Positions 12,001 through 22,666 of a DNA stretch of 64,000 bases are shown one piece after another. The notes under the pieces are model-generated. The model worked only from the letters and a program-made list of their open reading frames with translations. It had not been told where the DNA came from and ran no database searches. The translations under genes and the position numbers were made by a program. The stretch lies in contig SAXG01000001.1 of NCBI GenBank assembly GCA_012932865.1, positions 2,159,693 through 2,223,692 of the forward strand, read 5' to 3'. The stretch's first letter is position 1. Each line of letters starts with the position of its first letter. The stretch comes from Amylostereum areolatum (taxonomy: Eukaryota; Basidiomycota; Agaricomycetes; Russulales; Stereaceae).

Positions 12001-13345
12001 ATGCAGCATGATCTCTCCTATCATCGCTCGCGCTCGCACCTTATGTTGACGCGCTCACCCCCGAGCTCGCCCCAACTACCGCAATCGCCTGCCCCAGGCG
12101 CAACTCCACGCGTCATGCGTCCGCCACTGCAAATATCAAAACCGCGTTCAATGCACATCAAGCAGGTGACGCTCACTTCAAAGAAAAACTGGTGGATGGG
12201 TGCGTCTACTATTACGCGCGTGACAAAGTCTTGATGCTCAGAGACGAACACCGACAGTGGAACTGGACGAGGAACAAGATCGCAAGGCGGCTGAAGAAAC
12301 TCACGCGCACGATCACCCTCCACGGACACCGCACGATTATCACGCCCATACCCCGCACGTCACCCATGGCCATACATTTCGTTCAATCTCACGTCCACCG
12401 ACGCGACCTCCCTCCCCAGAACCCTACAACCCACCGAGACACCCAAATACCATCTTCTCCTTCCCCACCCCTGCCATCTACTCTGCCCAGCCCAATTCCA
12501 CCTCTTCCCTTCGTCCTTTCGCCCAAGGCTCCGCTTCAGAGCTCTTCAAATGCATCGTCAAAAAACCCGACATCGTCCAGCTCGAGATCAACGGCGAGAT
12601 GCAGAGCAACGCGACTGACGTCGCCGCCCAGTTCCTCGCCGAGCTTCGCGTCTACACCGCCGTTCCACGACACCGTAATCTAGCCGCCTTTCTCGGCTGC
12701 CTCGACGGCGTCGGCATGGTCATCGAGTTCGTCGACGGGCGCACGCTCTACGACGTCATCAAAGATTGCCAACTCCCCGACCACATGCCGCTTTCCCGAA
12801 GACGCAAGCGCGATTTTCACAACCAGCTCCTAGCCGCGTTGACTCACGTCCACGCCGCTGGCCTCAGTCACGGTGATCTCTCCCTCCTCAACGTCCAGGT
12901 TGCCGATGAGAACACCGAATCCCCCACGCTCAAACTCCTCGACTTCGGTCGGTCCGTCGCCGCGGACTCAGTGTACGCGCCCCCTGACGGAGAGCCCGTC
13001 GATCCGTTCGCGTGGATGTCAGCCCCGCCTTTTGCTCAGCCTCCCCCGCGCCGCGTCGAGCAGATTCACCCAGGCACACGACCGTTCAGCGCGCCCGAGG
13101 TCCTAAGGGGCGAATGCCAGGACGCGCGCCTCGCCGACGCGTACAGCTACGGCATGATCCTCGTGTGTCTGGAGCGGTGTGAGCTCGTAGACGTTAAACC
13201 TTGGGAGCAGCGCAAGGACAAGCTCCCTGCGGACTTATTCGATGGATGCGAGCTTTGGGTGGATCGGATACGCGAGTATCTACGCCGTTTCGACGCACGG
13301 AGACCTTTGATGATGGAGGATATGGTGCCGGTGACGGACGATTAA
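12001..13345 (+). CDS. Protein-kinase-fold protein with HGDL catalytic loop
   Basis: Putative small kinase; target and pathway unknown. I chose the ATG at 12001 (MQHDLSYHR) because the exon then joins through a 58-nt intron (12200-12257, donor GTGCGT) to the long open frame. About the first 150 residues are histidine- and proline-rich and disordered. The kinase-like domain carries FLAEL (candidate C-helix Glu), LAAFLGCLDGVGMVIEFVDG (hinge), HGDLSLLNV (catalytic Asp and Asn), LLDFGRS (metal-binding Asp), RPFSAPEVL (APE-like) and DAYSYGMILV (F-helix Asp). A clear glycine-rich loop and VAIK lysine are not visible; the region near FKCIVKKP may stand in. The HGDL form is commoner in atypical and small-molecule kinases than the HRDL of classical ones. 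The gene is intact. Confidence 0.82.
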
Positions 13346-13646
13346 TTGCTGAGCCACTTAGGTGTTCATTTGAGGATTGTACTTTCAACTTGGACGTCCG
13401 GCATGTATCATGTGCTTTATACCCACTCCCCCACTCTGCATCACTACTAAGTATATAATATTTTACTGTATTTCTGCCTGGTTGTGTAACGTTTGCCTGG
13501 TCCTTACTTGCTTTGTCACAAAATGCACACCTCATTGATCGTTGCCTACGGACCCATTTCCACAAAAAATGTCTCGAGAATTCAGTGGTGATAAGTTGTA
13601 GCCAGAAAATTGAGGTAGGTTGTGCGTTATGTACCACGTGGAGAGC
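13346..13646. other. Intergenic between convergent genes
   Basis: About 300 bp between the kinase-like and oxidase 3' ends. AT-rich segments near 13450 may serve as polyadenylation regions. No gene is seen. Confidence 0.5.
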
Positions 13647-16258
13647 TCATACGAGTGCCAACAATGCCATCGCTCCGAGTAGCCACGCCCCCATTCCAGC
13701 CAGCTTCTCTCTTCGTCCAGGCCCGGCATCGCTCGCTTCCCTTTCCCCACTCTGTTTGTTGGAGACCGACAAAGACGTATTCATCGGCTCTACCCTAGAC
13801 GCGGGCAGCGATGCGGGCGGGTGCACCTCTTGCGTGCCGATCTTGCCAGAGCCTACCATGACCTGGACGCCGATCGAAGGGACATCTTCAACCACGACGA
13901 AGAGCACTGCAGATGATTGGAGTGAGAATTAGAAAGGAGGGAAAGGGCGGGAATACGACGCACGTGCAGGCCCTGGAGGGAAAATGGCGGGATTTGGAGG
14001 TAACTGACTACAGTGCAGGACTGCAGTCCAGCCCACCCCTATCACGTATGCACATTCCAGCTCCACAAGGCGTTGTCCCATATTCTGCACGCATCACCAT
14101 CAGCGACCTTTATATCGAAGATGAATGACAGAAACTTACGACGGCATGAGTCGAGAACCCCGTGTGCATAAGAACAACCCTTGCGCCCTTCACATGCTCC
14201 GCGTCTCCAAACAGGTCATCCATCGATAGCTCCACGATGAAAAAGTCGCCGCCGTACCCCAGCTTGTCAGGGAGACCGGTAGGCTCTGGGCGGCGACTGG
14301 TGTAGTAGTCCGGGAAGAATTTTTCGACGCGATATTCAGTGGGATACGGCCCCGCGGTGTTAAAGTCCGCGTTGGGATTGGAACCGGCAACTAAAACGGA
14401 GCCTGAAAATGGTAAAAAAGAGGTCAGGGGGGCATGAGAAGCTGAGGAAGAAGCCTTACCATCCGGGAGCAATGTCGCAGTTGAGTGGTACAAGCGGGGT
14501 ATGGTGCTTGAGGAGAGACCTTCGCGTGACCACTGGGAGCCTAAGGGGGCGGTCGAATTGTATATCATCGGATGCAAGAGAGGGTGGTCTGCATAGGACT
14601 GGCCAATTGCCCAAGGTTCAGTTCCATATCCTGCTACACCTGCGAAAGTAATTAGGGAAGAGACAAACTCAAAAGAAGTTCCGCGTGCGCACCTGTAGCC
14701 GCGCCGTTAAGGCAAAGGATGTGGCCATTGGGAAGGAGGATGAGGTTGCCCATCGTCCGGCCTTCAGGCAAAGGGTCGACATGCTCGTATTTGGGGGAAA
14801 TATCGGGGGTAATCGTAACGCAAGACGAAGAGGTCGGATGTTGCGCGATGTCCCAAGAAGTAACCCATCTGCTCACCCATGAGCGTGCTTGACCGAGGTA
14901 AAGTAAAAAAAGTCCGTACTGGTCTGCTGGTATGTTTGACCCTCCACAGAACAGGATGGTAGCCGTCCAGTTGTTCGCAGGTGTCAACGGAAGCATTGCA
15001 ACCCCAGCACTCGCAGGGTACGTCCTAACCGCGTCCGGGATGTCGTCAATGCGATATTCCTTGCCTGTATGATAGTCCAAGATGGCCGTCTTCCAATTCG
15101 CCTGTAAAAGAATGCGGGAGGATGGAAGAAGAAAAGCGAGTGGATATAGGTTGGCCGGGAGTGTATCCGTCAGGATGGGAGATGTGACCGGCGCGCCGCG
15201 TGGAGGAAAAAATTCATAGGTAGGATTGGTTTGTGTGGCGTCGTTGACGAAGCCTCCCCAACCACAGCCGCCGATCTGTAAGATAAATGAAGGTAACTTA
15301 TGAGAGAGGTGAAGCAGTTGGAAAGTACAATCCTTACAATAAGTATGCTGCCGTCTTCCAGAGTTTCGCTGTGCCAAGTTGTTCAAAGAATCGCCGGAAG
15401 AATAAGGGGACAGGGCCTACACAGAGGGGTACCACCGCCTGGAACTGATTTCGCCGGCCGTTATCCAGTCACATTTCTCGTCGTCGCAAGGATCCAATAG
15501 CCTTGAAATAGAGATTGAAGAGGGACCGGATGGATGGAAGACAGGGAGAGGCTCACCGTATACTAGATAGTTGGGTTAAACCGTTATCAAAGAGATATAA
15601 AGGACGACATACGATTTTGAGCCATCGGCGTCATGGTACGCGCCTGCAGAGCCATCCTGGGACCCCGCCGGGATGCCGCCAGTGGTCACGGCCTGGTTCC
15701 CTCCAACGTTAACCCACGTCCCGTTGCCCAAGACATTTCCTCCCTGATAAAACATCAGTGACAATGGAGGAAGACAGCAATAATGGTTGATACCGCGCAG
15801 AAGGAGTTGGTGACAATGTCCATGGGCCGGCCGCGGTTGGTGCCCAGCGAGTACTCTGCCCAGCGATATGAGAACAAGGACAGCCGGGACAAATGAGGAA
15901 AACGTGCCCGCTGCCCACGCCGGATGTCCGTTGATTTTGGTAGGGTTCCCCTCCGTCTTGTCAAGAATGTACACTTTGTCTGGCGTTCCAAGGAACATCT
16001 AGCGCATACATTCAGAAGTCGAGGTTATAATTGATCAACACGGCTTGGACGTACCTGCTGTGCATTTACGATGCTGTCGCCCACGATTTGGAAGGTCCCA
16101 GCGGGCCCGCTGGACGTTGGTTGGCCTGGGTAAGATCTCACCAGCGGAACGTGCTCCTCGCGGACAACCGCTAGAGCACATGAAGAGAAAAGCGGTAGAA
16201 TGAACAGGATCCAGCTCCCAGCGCTGGGAACCTTCGACGTTGAAGGAAATGTTGGCAT
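13647..16258 (-). CDS. Copper radical oxidase, glyoxal-oxidase type (AA5), secreted and probably GPI-anchored
   Basis: Extracellular oxidase that turns aldehydes or alcohols into acids or aldehydes with release of H2O2, feeding lignin-attacking peroxidases. The start at 16258 gives a signal peptide (WILFILPLFSSCALA). Catalytic residues are visible: Cys in NSFCAGG and Tyr in RRWYPS (Cys-Tyr cofactor pair), Tyr-His in RLYHSTATLLPDG, and the last His in FSTHAV joined to NMGQR. Other family blocks are NGHPAWA, GNGTWVNVGGNQAV, GGCGWGGF and VGSGKIGTQ. The C-terminus ends in a hydrophobic tail (GMGAWLLGAMALLALV) after a Ser/Gly-rich linker, suggesting a GPI anchor. There are many introns, among them a GC-AG intron (15856-15907) and a 6-nt exon (15557-15562). 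It is divergent from the amidohydrolase, with 349 bp between starts. Confidence 0.93.
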
Positions 16259-16607
16259 GGTCTGCTATGTGTGTTTGAAGCCGGGCGCGCGGAGGGAGTG
16301 GGCGAGTCCCGGCTCAGCGGGAGGATAGAAGATGAGTTCAGGTTGAGACGAGAGCATCGTAGACGACGAGATTTATGTTCCGAGTGGTCGATGCATTCCA
16401 ACGACGGGGTTAGCGTGGACACAACGATCGCTATCCAACAAGGCTTGAAGCAGCTCAAATTGAACTCAAACAACTTGAAGCGACCCGTCGCGTCGCGTCA
16501 CACGTCATGAGAATTGTGACATCGCGCGTAGTAGCTCTTCGAGCCCGAGGTTCTCATCAACGACGACTCCGACGAGACTCGAGTCCCCCTCGCTTTCTCG
16601 TTCCACC
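16259..16607. promoter_or_regulatory. Shared upstream region of oxidase and amidohydrolase
   Basis: 349 bp between divergent starts of two secretory-pathway enzymes. No TATA box is obvious. Shared regulation is possible but is inferred only from layout. Confidence 0.4.
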
Positions 16608-19600
16608 ATGGAGAAGGCTACCTTGGCATTGCCCACTGTTCTCCCCTCTCCTCCTCCATCTGCCCGGCCTCGCCGCCTGCGTGGTCGATTGGTGGGGTTA
16701 TTCGTGCTCCTTGTCACCGTTCAGGTCTTGTTGCTTTCGGATTCCGTACCTTGGTTATCGTCATCAAACGAGACGTCCCCCATTCCTCTCGACTCGGAAG
16801 AGATTTTGGCACGCTGTCTGGCGCTTGATCAAACCCCAGGCCCGTCTGCCGACTTCCATGAACGTCGCAGCTCAGATAGATATGCCCCCGGTACGCCTGC
16901 TACTCTCATTCGGAACGCGCGTATCTGGACTGGAGGCAAGAATGGAACGGAAGTCGTCGAAGGCGATGTTTACGTCGATGGGGGGATTATCAAAGGCGTG
17001 GGTCATCTTGGCAGGGCGATGTTGGCCGAGGTCGAGAGCAGGAAGGAGCTCGTCGTCGTCGACGCTGGGGGTGCTTGGTTGACTCCTGGGTGCGTTTACC
17101 TCTTCTGGCCCTAATTTCTTTTACTTACATAGTGATGGATGTTCAGTATTGTGGACCCCCATTCTCACCTTGGGGATGCTTCCTCTCCGTCTTTGGATGG
17201 TGCGTCTGGTGACGACAATTCCCTCAAAGGCACCATCCAACCATGGCTACGATCCTTGGACGGCTTAAATACGCACGATGACTCCTACGAGCTATCCATT
17301 GCTGGTGGAGTTACCACCGCCCTTGTTCTTCCAGGGTCCGCGAACGGTATCGGTTAGTGTATATAAATATAGCTCAGTTGCAACGCCTGAATCGGACAAC
17401 TCCCTACGTTTTTCTAGGAGGGCAGGCTTTCGCAATAAAGTTAAGGAAGGCCAAGGAAAGGTCCCCGACATCTATGCTCGTCGATCCCCCCTTCGATATC
17501 AACGGTACGGCTCCGGATGGCTCCCACCCTCTGAGGTGGCGATGGATGAAGTGCGTCGCATTGTCACCTGGCCATCGTCTTATCTAGAAGCTAACATGTC
17601 TGTCTACCTTCCAGACATGCTTGTGGTATGTGATACTTCCGAGGTCCCTGCTGCCTCTGACCATGCGCTTCCGTAGGAGAAAACCCTAGTATGTTCAGAC
17701 TTGTGTCCCTGGTGGTCCACCCCTCTTACACGATGGTGTAGGTCGAGTGTATGGTGCAACACGAATGGACACCTTCTGGGCATCTCGTCAAGGGTGAGGC
17801 TTGTTCCACGCTATGCACACCGTGTCCTAATAAGGTTTGTAGTTACGACAAAGCTCGCCAGATCAAGGAAAAACAAGACGGTTACTGCTCTAAGGCTCTC
17901 TCCGGCCAGTGGAAAGACTTGGGCGAGTTCCCCGATGACCTTCAATGGGAAGCCCTCGTCGATGTTCTTCGTGGCCGTGTTAGGGTGGGTATACCAATTC
18001 GTGGGGTTCCTTCCTGAACACTGACACTTTCGTCATAGGTGCAAACTCACTGTTATGAAGCGGTCGACTTGGATGATCTCATTCGCGTAGGTTGTTTTTT
18101 CACGTTCGCAACACTCGATGCTCATTTCGCGTATAGCTTACGAATGAGTTCAAATTCCCGGTCGCGGCGGTCCATCACGCGTCTGAAGCATATCTTGTGC
18201 CCGACGTTCTCAAGAGGGCTTATGGTGGGCTCTTCGTCGTTTTGTCGTGAAGCACACCTCAACAAGTCACAGGTCATCCTCCTGCTGTGGCTTTGTTTGC
18301 TACCAACGGAAGGTACGTTCTGCATGCTTTGGAATCAAGTAACACTATCTTTACGCGCGGCGAAAGGTACAAACGCGAAGCATATCGCGCGTCCGAATTC
18401 GCCCCTCGCATTCTCTCTGATAATGGCCTCAAGGTCGTTATGAAGGTGAGTGCTATGAGAAGAAGTCATACTAGTATCTGACAGTATGCCCAGAGCGACC
18501 ACCCAGTTTTGAACTCTCGCTACCTTCTGTATGAGGCCCAACAAGCGCACTACTACGGGCTTCCCGAAAATTTGGCGTTGGCAGCCGTCACGTCCTTCCC
18601 TGCCCAAGTCGTTGGCCTCGATCACCGCGTTGGATACGTCAAAGAGGGTAAGGTTGAACTTCGGAAGCCGTGTTCCTGTCTGACGTACCTTTTTGATCAT
18701 AGGCTGGGACGCTGGTAATTTCTTCTTTTTTTCGTTCCTCTACTGGCACTGATGTTTATTCAGACCTTGTCCTCTGGGACAGCCACCCCCTTGCCCTAGG
18801 CGCAACACCCGCACAGGTATATATCGATGGCATTCCCCAGCTCAAGTCTCCGTACGTCGCACACAAGCCGAATTCGTTCCAGAAAGCACCTGAGGTCCCC
18901 AATTTCGACCATGAGCTCGAAGAGACCCTCAAGTATGACGGCCTGCCACCCCTTGCACCGAACAAGACGAACGCCGCAACTGTACTGTTCATCAACGTCA
19001 AAAATGTCGTCATCCCCCTCTCTTCAGACCAACTCCATGACCTCACCCTCGGGAAGGACGGCGAAACGGGGGTCGTAGTGGTCCGAGCCGGGAACCTGGT
19101 CTGTTACGGCGCCCCAGGCGACTGCTTGACGAAGGAAAACGTTGGTCAAGATTTGCGGACCGTCGACCTCCGTGGCGGGTCCATCACCCGGGGTTTGACG
19201 TCGTTTGGATCGCCGTTGGGTCTAGAGGAGATCGACCAAGAACCATCAACCGGTGATGGACCGGTCTTTGACCCGTTGGTGGGCGGCGTGCCCAAGATTC
19301 TAGGCGGTGACGAATCGGTCATCCGAGCCGTGGACGGCCTGCAATTTGGTGGTCGGAGCGCTTTGTACGTCTACTATCGAGTCTTCGCAAGTCCTCACAA
19401 AGTCGTAACTAATCCGTGGCTTTAGATTAGCATACCGTTCTGGCGTGACCAGGGGAATCACTGCACCCAACCACAGACGGCTCTTCGGCGGTCTGGGCAC
19501 AGCGTTCTCCCTTGGAGCCGCCCACAAGCTCGAGAAGGGCGCGGTCCTTCAAGAGGCTACAGCGTTGCACGTCACCGTCGCCCATTTCGGCGGCGCGCCG

Positions 19601-20442
19601 AGCGTGAGCACGCAAATCGCGACGCTCCGCAAGATACTTCTTTCAGCAGGTGCTTCGAGCAACGCGCACGTCTCGGACCAGGCCACGGCCTTTGCGAACG
19701 TGGTCAAGGTACGCGGGCAGTAGTCTACGCGATCTCATCCCTACGAATGCGCACTCATAAGCACGGAACAGGGTCGCATCCCGCTCGTCGTCGAGGCTTA
19801 CAGTGCAGACATCATTGCGACGCTGATCATGCTCAAGAAAGAGGTCGAGGATGCTACGGGCCAAACGATCAAGTTGACTATCGTGGGCGCGACGGAGGCG
19901 CATATCCTTGCGGCTGAGCTCTCTGGAGCAGGCGTAGGCGTCGTATTCGTGCCGTCGAGGCCCTTCCCAGCGACTTGGGAGCAGCAACGCGTGTAAGTCC
20001 CGTCGTGCATGGCAGTTGTCTCGATACTTACGCACCTTTCTTCTTGAAGACTTCCTGGCCCGCCGCTGACGAAAGAAAGCGAGATATCGTTGCTACTGGC
20101 GCATAACGTCACCGTCGGCGTCGGCGTCGTGGAAGCATGGGATGCGCGCAACGCGCGATTCGATATTGCCTGGGTGCGTCCCCCCCTCCTGTTCCCATAA
20201 TTACTGCAGGATTAACGTTTGTTGCATGCCAGGCTGCTCTGGAAGCCGATGGACGCATCTCCAAGACGCAGGCGCTCGCGCTCGCGTCGACCGACTTAGA
20301 GAAACTTTTGGGCGTCAATGCGCACGCGACGGGCGCATCGAAGCCGGATTTGGTCGCGACGGAGGGCGGGGGCTTGATGGAGTTTGGGAGCAAGGTCGTG
20401 GGCGTGATTTCGGCGGAGAGGGGGCGCGTGGATCTGTTTTGA
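16608..20442 (+). CDS. Membrane-anchored amidohydrolase-superfamily protein (often filed as carbohydrate esterase 9-like)
   Basis: Large metal-dependent hydrolase of unknown substrate. The ATG at 16608 is in a strong context (CCACCATGG). A single N-terminal membrane segment near residues 30-45 (LVGLFVLLVTVQVLLL) suggests a type II or secreted-anchored protein. Metal-site motifs in order are DPHSHLGD, THCYEAVD, VHHASEAY and KSDHPVLNSRY, followed by PAQVVGLDHRVGYVKEGWDADLVLWD, the composite-domain strand typical of imidazolonepropionase/CE9-like proteins. A second, imidazolonepropionase-like half follows (FGSPLGLEEI, HNVTVGVGVVEAWDARN). Two consecutive micro-exons, 17615-17625 (11 nt) and 17677-17688 (12 nt), together encode part of KHACGENPS. 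All introns restore frame. Annotators call this family carbohydrate esterase 9; the sequence supports only amidohydrolase. Confidence 0.88.
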
Positions 20443-22666
20443 GATGTGATACGAAAGGGGGGGAGCGCGTTTGGATGGAAATCTCGTGAGGCTGTTGAGT
20501 ACTGAGTTATTCTCGGTCTGCTTTGTATCTGGATGTCATTCACTTGCGGGACAAATGCGATCACCTTTGAATTTTGAAACTTGCGGGGCGATTCTGGGAG
20601 AGTAGGTACCATTGGGGCCAAACCGAGATGGGCCAGGATCGTGCCGTGGAGCTGTATTAGGAGAGGAACGCTTGGTCTGCTGTGGAATGTTTTGGGAGCA
20701 TCGGAGGCGATTTGTGCAGAGGCTGTCTGTGTCCAAGTACTCCGTGCAGAGTGGGTCGGCGCCGGACACACCGTCTCCATGTCCTAGAGGAGGGCCGGTA
20801 ACCCGTGGCTTTCAACTTTGGCATCCCGCCCGAGCGGGGACGAATCTGGTGGTCCGGACTCTCGTCCTGCACTGGCTGTATTGCTCAAATTCTCTCACTC
20901 TGGCTAGGAGAGACTATCTCCTGAAGGATGAAACTTCTGACGTGCACCCGCCGCTTGCGTGTCACAGTTGGTAAGTAAGAGGGGGACATGTATGTGCCGC
21001 ATGTTATATCAACGGCCCCGCCATGAATGCAAGACTCGTGCCAGTGTCTGTAGTTGGAGTCTAGAGATAGCATGCCTCAACGATTCATCATCCAGTCACC
21101 CCACTCACTAGCCAGTGGCACTTCGCTCGGCTTCTCCATCCACGACATCCTTCGGCTCAGGGTTTTCTCAGGTTGTGGAGATGCGTAGATATTACAATTT
21201 TACGTTTATTGACACCAATAATACAGCCGTGCCGCCGGTCCATGTTCACGATCGAACGTTATAGGAAGCGAGATTCGCTTTGACGATAGGGCGCGAGATA
21301 AATGAGTCAGGTGAGCCTTCAAGTAGGTATGAAATCTGAGATAGATGAACCGTATCCTGGAATGAGGAGGGGAGATCGATCTGGGTTGGCTACGGTTAAT
21401 GTTCATTTTGGTGGTGTGGTAGGTAATCATCGCGGGTGTGCTTTGGAGAAATGACGACGAGGACCGGGCGAGAGAGGCGGGCGTTATGTAACAGTCGGGG
21501 TACTGCTGTCTTTTTTCCGAGGTTAACCCGAAGTTCGTGACAGACCACGTTCGAGCCTGAAGCTTGCTAGTCAACGTCGGTCCTTTTAGAGCCATGGCTT
21601 CTGACTACTTCTGAGTTCTGACGAGACCCAGGACGATGTGATAACGTCCGAGATAGCAGTACGCGCTCGAGACAGCACTGGAAAGTCGGGGGCCGCTGAG
21701 TTTTGAGGAATTTGAAGGTGCATCGGATCAGTGCGACTGAAAAGTACTTGGATGAGCTCGGTGTGGTACATACGCTGCCTTCGATGTCCCAGGTGTATGC
21801 AGTTGAGGCGCCGAATTGATTCCCCATGCAGGGGATCCGCAGGAGACGATGGCAACTTGAAGCAAGCAAACAGAGAGAGTGGAGGCAGAAAGCAGGCGTC
21901 GGCGGTCATAGGTAGCTCTAGATATAAACAAGCGATAGCCGGAGGTTCCGGGACGAGAAGAGCAGATTTCCGCTGGTCGTGGAAGAGGAAGTCCAAGAAA
22001 GACTGCACGGACGAATTGGACTCGGACTCGGACTCGGACTCGGACTCGGACGGCGTGCAGCGAGCTCGGGTGTCGCCGATGTGGCCCTGGGGGTAGCCCG
22101 TGTCCAGGGTTAGGGTTTGTTTGTTCGGCGATCCGGCTATTCGGGATGATCACAGGATCTAAGGGGATCGAATGAGGTCTGGACCGGCAGGAGCGCGCGT
22201 GGGGAGCGGACGGATGACGTGCCCCTTCCGGAGAACTGGTACTTACAAGGTTAAAGGAGGCCGAGATTTGATTATAATTTCGGCGACCGGGACCGATTTT
22301 TTGTGCTTTTCCATGCTTGATCCGGGGGTGGTGAAGGGTTGTTGCGGAGAGAATTGGGACGAGATTCAGAGGAAGATGAATCGAACGGCGGACGATAGGA
22401 TCTGAATTGATGCAGAGGAGAAAAGGGCACGCCGCTTCGGCCAGCCTGTGCATGTCTGCGGCTGTCTGCGGGCACTTGCGGGCACTTGCGTTCGCGGAGC
22501 CTGATGGAAAGCGGAGCCTGGGTTCGGAAGCTCGCCGTTGGCTCGCCGTATTCAATGCTCACCTCCTCAGGCTCAGCTGCCTACATATACCTCTTTCCCC
22601 CGCCCCCGACTTCTCTCCCTTTCCCCCCTCCCGACTGACGCCCGCCCCCGTCCCCGCCGCCCCACC
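20443..22666. other. 2.2-kb gene-free region upstream of WOPR gene 1
   Basis: No coding region is recognised on either strand. The only repeat seen is a GGACTC hexamer array at 22018-22051. The last 100 bp before the WOPR ATG are pyrimidine-rich, like a 5' leader. It may hold long upstream control elements. Confidence 0.5.
22018..22051. repeat. (GGACTC)5 hexamer array
   Basis: Five perfect GGACTC units followed by GGAC. Simple tandem repeat in non-coding DNA. Confidence 0.9.

Noticed and set aside
13980..14160. Apparent loss of the C-terminal domain of the copper radical oxidase
   Set aside because: Splicing after FSTHAV to NMGQRLVELE and again before the VVVEDVPSIGV block gives a full-length family C-terminus.
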